DNA from: Lentzea albidocapillata subsp. violacea
GTDB lineage: Bacteria; Actinomycetota; Actinomycetes; Mycobacteriales; Pseudonocardiaceae
Length of the DNA: 64,000 nucleotides
Reading direction: 5' to 3'
Assembly: GCF_900100275.1 (NCBI RefSeq)
Contig: NZ_FNET01000012.1
Span: 62,001 to 126,000 of the forward strand
Below the pieces are notes generated by a model. That model was given only the letters and a program-made list of their open reading frames with translations, was not told where the DNA came from and searched no databases. This document shows positions 1-7,854 of the stretch, one piece after another (position 1 is the stretch's first letter; every line of letters starts with the position of its first letter). The translations under genes and the position numbers were made by a program.

Positions 1-2
1 CC

Positions 3-1637
3 AACGCGCTGATCGGGCGCGGGATCGCCCGCTGCAACGCGACCAGGCTGACGTCCGCCGAGGCCGACTTCCGGGCGGCCGAGACGCTGCTGCGGGTGCT
101 GGGGGAGCCGGGCAGGGCGGCGATGTGCCTGCACAACAGGGGATTCGTCGCGATGCTCGCGGGTGACCTGCCGCTCGCCCTGCGCAGGTACGAGGAGGCC
201 GCGAAGGCCGGTCTCGACTCGGCGAGCCGGCCGGAGGCGCTCGTGGACAGGGCCGAGGCGCTGCTCGCGGCCGGGTTGACGGCGGACGCGCGACGGGTGC
301 TGGCGCCAGCGATGGAGTTGCTGCGGCGGTGCGATCGGCACGTGCCCGAGCTGGCGGTGCTGAGCGCGCGCTGTGCGTTGCGCGACGGCGATCCTGCTCC
401 CGCCATCAGGCACGGCGGCACGGACGCCGAGTTCATGCTGGCGGCCGGGAAGCTCGACGCCGTTGCGGCGCATCGGTTTCGCGGGCCTGCCCAGACACGG
501 GCGCTCGGGTGGCTCGCGCAGGCCCGGCGGTCCGATCGGCGAGGTGCGCTGGCCGCGTGCCGGGCGGGCTTGAAGGTGCTCGACGAGCACCACGGCGACT
601 GGCCGCGACGTGAGCTGACCGGGCACGCGCTCGGGCTCGCCAGGACCGCTCGCGAAGTGCTGCATTGGTCGGAGCAACACCGCGCCTCGGTTCCCTTGCC
701 TCCCAACGATCCTGGACTTGCCCAGGCCCTCACCGACCTACGCCGGGCGAAGGCGTTCGGACTGCCGCTGGAAGCGTTGGAGCGGAACGTCCGGAGGCTG
801 ACCCTCGCCTCCAGGAGAAGCGCGAGCACGAGCACGGCACCGACGGGGCTGCCGCTGATCAGCTTCATCGTCCATGAAGGACAGATGAAGGCCGTCACGC
901 TCGTCGACGGGCGTGCCCGGATGCGCGTGGTTCCCGACCCCTCCGAACTCGTCCGCACCGCGAAGCTCGCACTGCGGGCGGGGCGCGCCGTCACCATCGA
1001 CCTGCTGCCGGACGCGGAGGAGGTCGTCGTCATCCCCGACGGGGTGCTCCACGAGATGCCGTGGGCGGCGCTCGGCCGACGGGTGCACGTCATTCCGTCG
1101 TTGAGCCGATGGAGGCCGTCCGCTCGTGGCGGTCACCGGCTCTGGGTCACCGGACCCGGCCTGTCCCACGACGAAGTGCCCGCACTGCAACAGGAACACG
1201 GCGGCTCGATCACGGAGTCCACTGTGGAATCGACCTTGGCGCGACTGGACGGCGCCGGGATCGTGCACATCGCGGCGCACGGGCACGTCCATCCGGACAA
1301 CCCGCTGTTCTCCCACCTCGAACTGCGGGACGGCCCGCTCTACGGCTACGACATCGCGAGAATCGCGCACCCGCCCGAGACGGTCGTCCTGTCGGCCTGC
1401 GAGTCGGGGCTCGCCCGCGCGTTCCTCGACGCCGGCACCAGGACGGTGATCGCGAGCGTGCTGCCGGTGCCGGACGCGCGGGTCGGCGCGGCCATGGCCG
1501 AGGTCCACCGCCTCGTCGACCACCCCGCCGAAGCCGCGCGGGCCGTCGCCCACCTGGGTTTCAGCTGCTACGGCACCGGCACGAGGGTGGCGGCGTGCAG
1601 GGCGGCGGCGAACGACGTGCCGGTGCAGAGCAGCTGA
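3..1637 (+). CDS. CHAT-domain (caspase-like) protein, 5' partial
   Basis: The frame is open from the first bases of the window, so the true start lies upstream. The visible N-terminal half is alpha-helical and TPR-like (repeated Ala/Leu-rich helices with ARRYEEA-type segments). The C-terminal half is a CHAT peptidase domain: VHIAAHGHV (about base 1264) carries the putative catalytic His and VLSACESGLA (about base 1387) the catalytic Cys. CHAT proteins are caspase-HetF-related cysteine peptidases, usually joined to TPR sensors and often suspected of roles in conflict or signalling. The 3' end overlaps the convergent subtilase-like gene by 70 bases. Both genes here are predicted peptidases, which hints at a functional pair; the substrate is unknown. 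Confidence 0.85.
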   Translation, partial: NALIGRGIARCNATRLTSAEADFRAAETLLRVLGEPGRAAMCLHNRGFVAMLAGDLPLALRRYEEAAKAGLDSASRPEALVDRAEALLAAGLTADARRVLAPAMELLRRCDRHVPELAVLSARCALRDGDPAPAIRHGGTDAEFMLAAGKLDAVAAHRFRGPAQTRALGWLAQARRSDRRGALAACRAGLKVLDEHHGDWPRRELTGHALGLARTAREVLHWSEQHRASVPLPPNDPGLAQALTDLRRAKAFGLPLEALERNVRRLTLASRRSASTSTAPTGLPLISFIVHEGQMKAVTLVDGRARMRVVPDPSELVRTAKLALRAGRAVTIDLLPDAEEVVVIPDGVLHEMPWAALGRRVHVIPSLSRWRPSARGGHRLWVTGPGLSHDEVPALQQEHGGSITESTVESTLARLDGAGIVHIAAHGHVHPDNPLFSHLELRDGPLYGYDIARIAHPPETVVLSACESGLARAFLDAGTRTVIASVLPVPDARVGAAMAEVHRLVDHPAEAARAVAHLGFSCYGTGTRVAACRAAANDVPVQSS

Positions 1638-2458
1638 GAGGTGCCGACCGTGGCCGGCACGTCGACCCCGGACGCCACCACGTCCACCCAGGGCCCACGG
1701 CCCGAGAAGGCGGCCGAAGCACCCACCGCCGTCACCGAGGACAAGCCCGCAGGCCACCACGGACGTTCGGAACCGCCGTTGCCCGCCGCGGCCACCACGT
1801 TGCCGCCGCAGCCGGCCAGGACCGGCGGGCACAGGTCGTCGAACGAGTACGTGCCGGACGCGACCAGCACCACCGGCAGGTCGCGGGTGGCCCGCAACGC
1901 GGCGGCGAGGGTGAGGTCGTCGCCGAAGCCCGAGGCGCCCAGGACGGGGAACGGGCGCACCGAGGCGCCGTGGTGGCGGAGGACACCGGCGACCAACGCG
2001 CCGTGCGGGGCGTCGAGAGGGGTGTCGAGCAACGCGACCGTGCCCTCGCCCAGCAGTTCCGGGATGCGCTCGCCGATCACCGGTCGGGAGGTGCCGATCA
2101 TGATCGGACAGGCGAAGTGGACGTGGTTCGGGGTGGCGCCGACCTCTCTGGCCACCTCGACGACGCGCGCTCGTTCGGACGCTTTCAGGTACATCCGGAT
2201 GGCACCCGAAGCGATCTCCTCGTGCGAGTAGACGCCTCGCAAACGCTTGCGCACAGTGGGTGCGTCCACTGGCAGCACGACCAGTTCCCCCGAACGGAGC
2301 AAACACTCGTTCGGGCCCGCTGGATCATGCACGACCACCGGACCGAGTTCGGCGGAGGCGTGATCGACCAGCTCAGAGAGGCTGTTGACCTGCTTGGGCG
2401 CGTCCACATCGGACACGATCCCCCGCCGCGACACGGTCCACACGGGACCGACGCGCAT
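1568..2458 (-). CDS. compact S8 (subtilisin-like) serine peptidase
   Basis: About 296 residues from ATG 2458; an in-frame GTG at 2482 is the alternative start, and neither has a clear ribosome site. All subtilase signatures are present in order: Asp in VALLDTPLDAP (about residue 145), His in PHGALVAGVL (about 152), oxyanion Asn in VAAAGNGG (about 227) and Ser in CTGTSFAAA (about 282). Two things are odd. Only seven residues separate the Asp and His motifs, and the protein ends just 14 residues after the Ser, where subtilases normally continue with a helical segment. The first 140 residues match no family I recognise. There is no signal peptide, so it is probably cytoplasmic. The gene is tail-to-tail with, and overlaps, the CHAT gene. 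Confidence 0.75.
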   Translation of the reverse strand: MRVGPVWTVSRRGIVSDVDAPKQVNSLSELVDHASAELGPVVVHDPAGPNECLLRSGELVVLPVDAPTVRKRLRGVYSHEEIASGAIRMYLKASERARVVEVAREVGATPNHVHFACPIMIGTSRPVIGERIPELLGEGTVALLDTPLDAPHGALVAGVLRHHGASVRPFPVLGASGFGDDLTLAAALRATRDLPVVLVASGTYSFDDLCPPVLAGCGGNVVAAAGNGGSERPWWPAGLSSVTAVGASAAFSGRGPWVDVVASGVDVPATVGTSQLLCTGTSFAAALHAATLVPVP

Positions 2459-2662
2459 TATCACTCGATCCGATGACGACACAGACGGTGTTCATGCCTG
2501 ATCAGGGCAACACGGACAGCCGCACGAGACCGCCCTTCCGGGTGTTTCGCGCCGAGTGGGTTCGCAAAGTCACTCACCGGTGCTAGACATAGCTCTACGT
2601 CGACCTCCGACGGCGCGCTGTGCGTTGAGGGTGACCCGAAACGGTGGACGGGTGGTGATCCT

Positions 2663-3463
2663 GTGGCAGTTGGTGGAGTTGGTGCACTGCTGCTGCGCGC
2701 CGCTGCCTTCGGCGGGCTCACCGCCGCCGCCTGGCTGCTGAGCGGCACGTCCGCGGCCGCCAGTCCCGAGGAACCCCCGGCCGTCGAGATCACCACCGAG
2801 GCCGTCGCCGAAGTCCCGCAGCTGCTCGAGGACCCCGCCGGATGGGCGAAGGCCTTCACCGCGTCGGTGGTCGAGCAACAGCAGCAGGAGAAGTTCGTCC
2901 CGCCGCCGGTCCTGACGAAGCCGGAAGAAGAGCCCCAGGAAGAGGCCCAGGAAGAGCCCGACGAGGGCCCGGTCCTCGACTTCACCGGCGGTTCCCAGAG
3001 CAACACGCGCTCGGGCACCGTCTCGAACGAGGCACCGCCCGAGGTCATCGCGGCCAAGGCCAAGGTCCGCGCCGCCAAGATCGCCGCGAGACTCGCCGCC
3101 GCACTCCCGCCGCCGCCTCCTCCGCCACCCGCGCCCGTCCTGGTGGCCAAGAAGTCCGTGCCGCTCCTGCCTGACCTTCCGGTGCCCGCTCCCGTGAAGA
3201 CCGAGCCCACGCCGGCGAGCGACTACAACTGGTCGACTCCCGGACCGGACATGCCGCTGCCCGCACCGCAGCAGGCTCCCGTGGTCGCGACGGCCTCCGC
3301 GTCGTCCGGCCACACCGACAACTCCGGCGGCACGCGCGGCGTGCTGGCCGTTCTGACGTCGCACAACTCGCTCTTCCCGCCGGCCACGTGGTCGGTCGGG
3401 GAGCGTCGCGACGGCACTGAGCCCGGCAGCATTCCGGGCCTGCCCAGCACGTCACCCGACTGA
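2663..3463 (+). CDS. secreted or membrane-anchored Pro-rich protein
   Basis: 266 residues from GTG 2663. The N-terminus has a hydrophobic stretch (about residues 8-32) ending in a small-residue TSAAASP segment, read as a signal peptide or anchor. The rest is low complexity: Glu-rich around residues 80-105, an eight-proline run near 152, and a Ser/Thr/Pro-rich tail. No enzyme motif is visible. It is probably an exported structural or wall-spanning protein. Several long reading frames on the opposite strand (for example 2570-3364) are judged shadows because their composition is Arg/Gly/Ala filler. The function is unknown. Confidence 0.6.
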   Translation: MAVGGVGALLLRAAAFGGLTAAAWLLSGTSAAASPEEPPAVEITTEAVAEVPQLLEDPAGWAKAFTASVVEQQQQEKFVPPPVLTKPEEEPQEEAQEEPDEGPVLDFTGGSQSNTRSGTVSNEAPPEVIAAKAKVRAAKIAARLAAALPPPPPPPPAPVLVAKKSVPLLPDLPVPAPVKTEPTPASDYNWSTPGPDMPLPAPQQAPVVATASASSGHTDNSGGTRGVLAVLTSHNSLFPPATWSVGERRDGTEPGSIPGLPSTSPD

Positions 3464-3574
3464 GTCCGACAGGACCAGTCTGCCCTCTGCGCGATTTGTG
3501 ACCCTCTCGTTCCGTCGCGCCAGTAACTCCTCCTCTTATTTCCCGTTGTACGCAAGGAACCCCCAAGTCTTCCT

Positions 3575-3757
3575 GACCTGCCAACCGCGCCCTGGCAGGT
3601 CGGGTCTGGTCCGAGAGCCGCGCTGCCCCCGCAGTCTCGGACCGCACGGGAAACCTGCGGACGGGGGACGTCAATCCCTGGGACGTCCCCCGCCGCAGGC
3701 CTCTCGTTGGCAAGTTCGTCGGCCCGGTCTCCCCCGCTGCGGGAGACCGGGCCGACG
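3575..3757. other. four consecutive stem-loops between convergent genes
   Basis: Four perfect or near-perfect hairpins follow each other. They are GACCTGCC/GGCAGGTC (3575-3601), GGTCCGAGA/TCTCGGACC (3608-3643), an 18-pair stem with one bulged A (3654-3699; inner arms CGGGGGACGTC/GACGTCCCCCG, outer arms CCTGCGG/CCGCAGG), and a 17-pair stem (3717-3757; arms around CGGCCCGGTCTCCC). The last is a good bidirectional terminator between the Pro-rich gene and the MocR gene. The other three could be terminators or parts of a structured RNA; I recognise no riboswitch consensus. Bases 3464-3574 contain no gene I can support. Confidence 0.6.
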
Positions 3758-3761
3758 TGTT

Positions 3762-5198
3762 TCACGCGACCGGCAGCGACAGGTCGGCATCCGCCGGAAA
3801 CCCTGTGCCTGCAAGAGATGCAGCCACCACGCCCAAACGGGCTATGGCTTCGCGGAGCACTTCGGACGACTGCGTGTACGGCACTCGGAGCATCTGCTCA
3901 CACCCGCCGTGCACCGCGAACCGGGGACCTGGGACGAGCCGCAGGCCGTGGTTCTGCGCCACCACCGCGATGCGCGTGCTCACTGGGCCGTCGAGCGTGC
4001 ACCACACCCCCAGACCACCGGCCGGCACCTCGAAGCTCCACTGTGGACAGTGCTCCCGCAACGCGGCGACCGCCACGTCCCGTTGCTCCAGGGCCTCCGC
4101 ACGCCGTTGCCTCAGAACGCTTTCCGGCGACTCCAGCAACGCGGCCAGCACGAGCTGCTCGAACACCGGGGTGCCCAGGTCGATCGCCGCCCGCGTCGAC
4201 AGCAGCCGGTGCACGATCTCCGCGGACGCCCTGATCCACCCGATCCGCAGTCCGCCCCAGTGCGACTTGCTCGCGGATCCCAGTGTCACCACCGAATCCC
4301 CGCCGAACGCGGCCATCGGCAACGGCGCTTCGGCGGAGTCCAGCGCAAGTTCCACCAAAGTCTCGTCGACGACCAGGGGAGTCCGTGCTTTGCGCAGCAC
4401 GGCGGAAAGCCTTTCCCGCGAGTCGGACGACATCCGCAGTCCGGTCGGGTTCTGGAAGTCCGGGATCAGATAGGCCAAACGGGGGCCGGCCTGCCGCAGG
4501 GCGGCCTCGAACCCGTCCAGGTCCCAGCCGTCGGCCAGCATCGGCACGGGCACCGGGATGCCGAACGACGCCCGCACCGCCTCCAGCGCGTTGGGGTAGC
4601 TCGGCTGCTCCACCAGCACCCGGTCGCCGGGCCCGGCGAAGAGCCGCAGCACCAACGCCCACGCGTGCTGCGCCCCGGACGTCACCACGATCTGGTCGGG
4701 CGACGTCGGCAACCCCCGAGCCGCGTAACGGTCGGCGATCCGCTGCCGCAGCACCGGGAGCCCCCGTTCGTCGTACCCGTGCGACGCGAGGTGCTCCGGC
4801 ATCTGGCCGAGCGCGACGTCCATGGCCAGCCGCACCGACGGCAACGCGCGCGGCGCGGCGCGGGACAGGTCGATCAGCGTGTCGTCGGCACCGGTGATCC
4901 CGCCTCCGGCACCGACGGGCCCGTTGATCCACGACCCGGCGCCGCGCCGCGACTGCACGACCCCCTCGGCCCGCAGCTGGTCCAGCGCGGCGGTGATGGT
5001 GGTACGGCTCACGGGCAGCGCCTCGGTGAGCTCACGCTCGGACGGCAGCCGGGTCCCGACGGGCAGCCGTCCGTCCGCGACCAGCAGTTTCAGTGCCGTG
5101 ACGAGATCGACGACGCAATGCCGGGCCCCGCCACGGCGCCACTCACCCAGCAGTCGGGCGAGCCGGGCACCGGATATACGTCCACCTGGTGGGAGCAT
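3762..5198 (-). CDS. MocR/PdxR-family regulator (GntR HTH + aminotransferase fold)
   Basis: 478 residues from ATG 5198; a longer frame to 5270 runs through the operator and the divergent start. The N-terminus is a GntR winged helix (RLPSERELTEALPVSRTTI, about residues 50-70). The rest is a fold-type I aminotransferase domain with PLP-site features: the SASKSHWGG segment holds the expected Schiff-base Lys, and VVTSGAQHAW and PDFQNPTG are typical of the family. MocR proteins bind PLP or an amino-acid adduct and act as regulators. The divergent neighbour is a YczE-type membrane protein, the same pairing as Bacillus YczR/YczE, so control of that gene is the likely role. A GATAAT element lies seven bases before the ATG, which suggests a leaderless transcript. 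Confidence 0.88.
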   Translation of the reverse strand: MLPPGGRISGARLARLLGEWRRGGARHCVVDLVTALKLLVADGRLPVGTRLPSERELTEALPVSRTTITAALDQLRAEGVVQSRRGAGSWINGPVGAGGGITGADDTLIDLSRAAPRALPSVRLAMDVALGQMPEHLASHGYDERGLPVLRQRIADRYAARGLPTSPDQIVVTSGAQHAWALVLRLFAGPGDRVLVEQPSYPNALEAVRASFGIPVPVPMLADGWDLDGFEAALRQAGPRLAYLIPDFQNPTGLRMSSDSRERLSAVLRKARTPLVVDETLVELALDSAEAPLPMAAFGGDSVVTLGSASKSHWGGLRIGWIRASAEIVHRLLSTRAAIDLGTPVFEQLVLAALLESPESVLRQRRAEALEQRDVAVAALREHCPQWSFEVPAGGLGVWCTLDGPVSTRIAVVAQNHGLRLVPGPRFAVHGGCEQMLRVPYTQSSEVLREAIARLGVVAASLAGTGFPADADLSLPVA

Positions 5199-5200
5199 GA

Positions 5201-5222
5201 AGCCAATTATCCCGAATTGGCT
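5201..5222. promoter_or_regulatory. palindromic operator in the MocR/yczE divergent promoter
   Basis: Perfect inverted repeat with arms AGCCAATT and AATTGGCT around a 6-base spacer (ATCCCG). A further GCCAAT half-site sits at 5235-5240. The palindrome overlaps the probable -10 (GATAAT, reverse strand) of the MocR gene. MocR/GntR proteins bind repeats of this size near their own promoters, so autoregulation and control of yczE are inferred. Confidence 0.6.
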
Positions 5223-5259
5223 ATGGATTACCAGGCCAATCGAAGCGCAACATGGCCAC

Positions 5260-5913
5260 ATGGCCTCCATGACCGCACTCCACCAGGTCTCCGTCCGGAT
5301 CTCACCCGCCCGTCGCCTCCCGCAGCTCTTCGCAGGTCTGTGGCTCTACGGCGCGAGCATGGCGATGCAGATCCGCGCGACCCTCGGCCTGAACCCGTGG
5401 GACGTGCTGCACGAGGGCCTCACGAAGATCACCGGCCTGAGCTTCGGCCTGATCACCGCGATCACCGGCGTGCTCGTCCTGCTGGCGTGGATCCCGCTCA
5501 GACAGAAGCCCGGCGTCGGCACGATCGCGAACGTCGTGGTCATCGCCGTCAGCGTCGACGTGACGCTCTGGCTCCTGCCCGCACCGGAAGGACTCCTGCC
5601 CAGAATCGCGTTCCTGACGCTGGGCATCGTCCTGAACGCCGTCGCGTTCGCCGCGTACGTCGGCTCCCGGCTCGGACCGGGCCCGCGCGACGGCCTGGTC
5701 ACCGGGTTCTGCCGCCGCACGGGCATCTCCCTGCGGCTCACGCGGACCGTGCTCGAACTGATCGTGCTCGGCGCCGGCTGGCTGCTCGGCGGCACGGTCG
5801 GCATCGGCACGGTCCTCTACGCGCTCGGCATCGGCCCGCTCGCGCAGCTGTTCCTGCCCGCGCTCACCTGGCGCGAGCGCTCGCGGCCCGCTTGCGAAGC
5901 TCCTCGTACGTGA
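5260..5913 (+). CDS. YczE/YitT-type integral membrane protein
   Basis: About 217 residues from ATG 5260; ATG 5269, three codons later, is equally possible. Five or so hydrophobic segments fill the protein. The motif GLNPWDVLHEGL near residue 45 and GLVTGFCRRTGISLRLTRT near 150 are typical of YczE/YyaS proteins. These are predicted membrane proteins of unknown substrate, usually encoded next to a MocR regulator, as here. The 3' end overlaps the convergent ClpN gene by 50 bases. Confidence 0.8.
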   Translation: MASMTALHQVSVRISPARRLPQLFAGLWLYGASMAMQIRATLGLNPWDVLHEGLTKITGLSFGLITAITGVLVLLAWIPLRQKPGVGTIANVVVIAVSVDVTLWLLPAPEGLLPRIAFLTLGIVLNAVAFAAYVGSRLGPGPRDGLVTGFCRRTGISLRLTRTVLELIVLGAGWLLGGTVGIGTVLYALGIGPLAQLFLPALTWRERSRPACEAPRT

Positions 5914-6391
5914 CGCCCCGCTCCGTCAGCACCTCGGCCACGATTCCCTTGCCCTGCAACAACGCCAGCAGGATGTGTTCCACCCCGAGGTAGTTGTGGC
6001 CGAGGTCGCGCGACTCGCGCAACGAGTTCTCCAGCGCCTTCTTGAAGTCCGGTTCCAGCGGCATCCCGAACCACCGCCGGCGCGGCCCCGGCCGCAACAC
6101 CCCGGTGCCCAGTGACTGCTCCGCCGACTCGATCACCGCGTCGACGTCGATTCCCAAGCCCCGCAACGCTTCCGAGTCGGCCTTGGTCAGTCCGCCCTTG
6201 CGCCGGTAGTCCCGGAACGCCGTCTCCAGCTCGTCGCGCGGCAGGTCGAACCCGGCGAGCGCCGGCGCCTCGAGCAACGCCAGCAGCAGGTGTTCCACGC
6301 CGACCTCGGCGGCGTGGTTCTGCTCCGCGTCCCGCACCGCCGCCTTGACCGCCTCACGGGCTTCCTTCGTGAACCGTTCCGCGATCATCAT
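5864..6391 (-). CDS. Clp N-terminal-domain protein
   Basis: 175 residues from ATG 6391 (a second ATG follows directly). Two ClpN-type repeats are visible: an N-terminal repeat with FTKEAREAVKAA and GVEHLLLALLEAP, and a C-terminal repeat with FKKALENSLRESRD and LGVEHILLALLQGKG. This is the double-helical-hairpin domain that in ClpA/ClpC binds substrates or adaptors. No AAA+ module follows, so this is a stand-alone ClpN protein, possibly an adaptor or decoy. The start overlaps the HTH gene stop (ATGA), indicating translational coupling and a two-gene operon. Confidence 0.85.
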   Translation of the reverse strand: MMIAERFTKEAREAVKAAVRDAEQNHAAEVGVEHLLLALLEAPALAGFDLPRDELETAFRDYRRKGGLTKADSEALRGLGIDVDAVIESAEQSLGTGVLRPGPRRRWFGMPLEPDFKKALENSLRESRDLGHNYLGVEHILLALLQGKGIVAEVLTERGVTYEELRKRAASARAR

Positions 6392-6597
6392 CGCCCCCCG
6401 TGCTTCTTGTGGACCGCCTGGCGGGACACCCCGAGTTCCGCCGCGATGTCCTGCCACGACCAGCCCTGCGCCCGCGCACTGCGGACCTGGGCGGCCTCCA
6501 GATGTTCGAGCAGTCGCCGCAACGCGCTGACGGCCCGCAACCCGATCTTCGGGTCACGATCCCCAGCCGCTGTGGCGAGATCCGTCGCTTCCGTCAT
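6388..6597 (-). CDS. small helix-turn-helix protein
   Basis: 69 residues from ATG 6597. The C-terminal half is a clear HTH (GWSWQDIAAELGVSRQAVHK); the N-terminal half is a charged helix. It is translationally coupled to the ClpN gene and divergent from the PP2C-like gene. Two palindromes of the same consensus lie immediately upstream, so the protein is probably the repressor or activator that reads them. A promoter with TTGACG (-35), a 17-base spacer and TACGTT (-10) ends six bases before the ATG, so the mRNA may be leaderless. Confidence 0.8.
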   Translation of the reverse strand: MTEATDLATAAGDRDPKIGLRAVSALRRLLEHLEAAQVRSARAQGWSWQDIAAELGVSRQAVHKKHGGR

Positions 6598-6599
6598 GA

Positions 6600-6617
6600 T
6601 GTCAACGTACGTTGACA
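6600..6617. promoter_or_regulatory. operator 1, perfect 18-bp palindrome
   Basis: TGTCAACGTACGTTGACA is fully palindromic. It covers the likely -10 of the HTH gene and contains a TTGACA hexamer readable as a -35 on the plus strand. It shares the GTCAAC...GTTGAC arms with operator 2, and the centres are 27 bases apart. Confidence 0.7.
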
Positions 6618-6627
6618 ACCGGTATCC

Positions 6628-6643
6628 GTCAACCGAAGTTGAC
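6628..6643. promoter_or_regulatory. operator 2, palindrome GTCAAC-N4-GTTGAC
   Basis: GTCAACCGAAGTTGAC repeats the arm sequence of operator 1. Placed between the divergent HTH/ClpN operon and the PP2C-like gene, the pair probably controls both directions. Confidence 0.65.
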
Positions 6644-6658
6644 AAGTACCGTGAGGGC

Positions 6659-7369
6659 GTGAAGATCGAGACCGCCGAGCAGGGGGCTCCGGGCCGAGTC
6701 ACCGAAGATCGGATCCGGGTGCTCCCGAACGCCGTCCTCGTGCTCGACGGCGTAACCTCGCGAACCAGGCCACCGGACCGCAACGGCGGTTGGTACGCCT
6801 CGAAACTCGCCGACGAACTGGCCCGGCTGCTCAACGACACCGATCCGTTGACCGACCTGCTCGCCCAAGCCATCACGAACCTCGTGGCGGAACACGGCCT
6901 CGTCCCCGGCGACTCACCCTCCGCGACCGCGTCGATGGTCCGCTGGAACGCCGACACGATCGACGCCCTGGTGCTGTGCGACACCCCGGTCGTCGCGTTC
7001 GGACAGTCCACCCGAGTGCTCGAGGACACGAGACTCGAAGACCTCCGGCCCGATCCGGACATCCTCAGGTGGAAGAACGAACCGGGCGGCTACTGGGTCG
7101 CGGAGGCCGATCCCGTCGCGGGCCACCAGGCCCGGACGGCGAGCTGGCGTCGCGACGAGACCAGGAGTGTGATCGCTCTCACTGACGGTGTCTCCTGCGG
7201 AGTATCCGAGTACGGACTCTTCGCCTGGGAAGACCTGGAGCAATTGCCACTCGGCGAGGTGCTCGACCGAATCCGCGAAGCCGAACGCGGTGATTCGGAG
7301 CACCAACGTTGGCCCCGCTACAAAACGCACGACGACCAGGCGATCGCACGAATCAGCTTCAGCGCATGA
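6659..7369 (+). CDS. PP2C-like phosphatase-domain protein
   Basis: 236 residues from GTG 6659; the frame is open further upstream, but that would run through both operators. PP2C-like acidic motifs can be read: VLVLDGVTS near residue 25, IALTDGVSCGVSEYG near 175, and KTHDDQAIARI at the end, positions matching metal-binding Asp motifs of this family. The first Asp motif is weaker than in classical PP2C enzymes, so catalytic activity is uncertain. The gene is divergent from the HTH/ClpN operon and ends at a very strong terminator. Confidence 0.65.
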   Translation: MKIETAEQGAPGRVTEDRIRVLPNAVLVLDGVTSRTRPPDRNGGWYASKLADELARLLNDTDPLTDLLAQAITNLVAEHGLVPGDSPSATASMVRWNADTIDALVLCDTPVVAFGQSTRVLEDTRLEDLRPDPDILRWKNEPGGYWVAEADPVAGHQARTASWRRDETRSVIALTDGVSCGVSEYGLFAWEDLEQLPLGEVLDRIREAERGDSEHQRWPRYKTHDDQAIARISFSA

Positions 7370-7408
7370 CGAAAGAAGCCCCGCAGAAACTCTGCGGGGC
7401 TTCTTTCG
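7370..7408. terminator. bidirectional terminator
   Basis: Perfect 18-bp stem with a 3-base loop; the left arm is CGAAAGAAGCCCCGCAGA. It lies between the PP2C-like gene stop and the 3' end of tRNA-Phe, so it can serve both strands (A-rich on one flank, T-rich on the other). Confidence 0.85.
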
Positions 7409-7417
7409 AAGAAGGTA

Positions 7418-7491
7418 TGGCCAGGGGCGGGGTCGAACCGCCGACCTACCGCTTTTCAGGCGGTCGCTCGTACCAACTGAGCTACCTGGCC
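7418..7491 (-). tRNA. tRNA-Phe (GAA)
   Basis: A 74-nt cloverleaf reads on the minus strand. The 7-bp acceptor is GGCCAGG/CCTGGCC, the anticodon loop is CUGAAAA with GAA, the T-loop is TTCGACC, and the discriminator is A. No CCA is encoded. It is the last of three co-oriented tRNAs. Confidence 0.95.
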
Positions 7492-7520
7492 ATGAGCTGT
7501 AGCAATCAACTACAGAAAAG

Positions 7521-7594
7521 CGACCCAGACGGGACTCGAACCCGCGACCTTCGCCGTGACAGGGCGACGCGCTAACCAACTGCGCCACTGGGCC
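7521..7594 (-). tRNA. tRNA-Asp (GTC)
   Basis: 74 nt, acceptor GGCCCAG/CTGGGTC, anticodon loop CTGTCAC with GTC, T-loop TTCGAGT, discriminator G as usual for tRNA-Asp. It is the middle gene of the Glu-Asp-Phe cluster. Confidence 0.95.
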
Positions 7595-7632
7595 TTGCTT
7601 CGTGCTGTCTTACCGTACCGTACTTTACTGCG

Positions 7633-7705
7633 TGCCCCCAACGGGATTCGAACCCGCGCGACCGCCTTGAAAGGGCGGGATCCTAGGCCGCTAGATGATG
7701 GGGAC
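7633..7705 (-). tRNA. tRNA-Glu (TTC)
   Basis: 73 nt, acceptor GTCCCCA/TGGGGGC, anticodon loop CTTTCAA with TTC, T-loop TTCGAAT, discriminator A. It is the first gene of the tRNA cluster. Bases 7706-7854 upstream hold no feature I can name. Confidence 0.95.
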
Positions 7706-7854
7706 TAGCTGGTCTCTGGAAGCATCGTAAGCATATGCCATAGGTCCGCGCACCTCCAAAACGGGGGTCCCACTTATGCGCTGACCTGCCGAAACCCCGT
7801 TCCGGGCCGGCTCACCCAGATCAACAAATGCCTGTTCAGGGCCGTTCCGGCCCG

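Noticed and set aside
738-2306. 522-codon reading frame antisense to the CHAT gene
   Set aside because: Arg/Gly/His filler composition typical of shadow frames in high-GC DNA; the CHAT and subtilase frames on either strand have clear motifs.
3575-3757. Known riboswitch (TPP, cobalamin or c-di-AMP type)
   Set aside because: The stems do not show the conserved core sequences of these classes, and no plus-strand gene follows.
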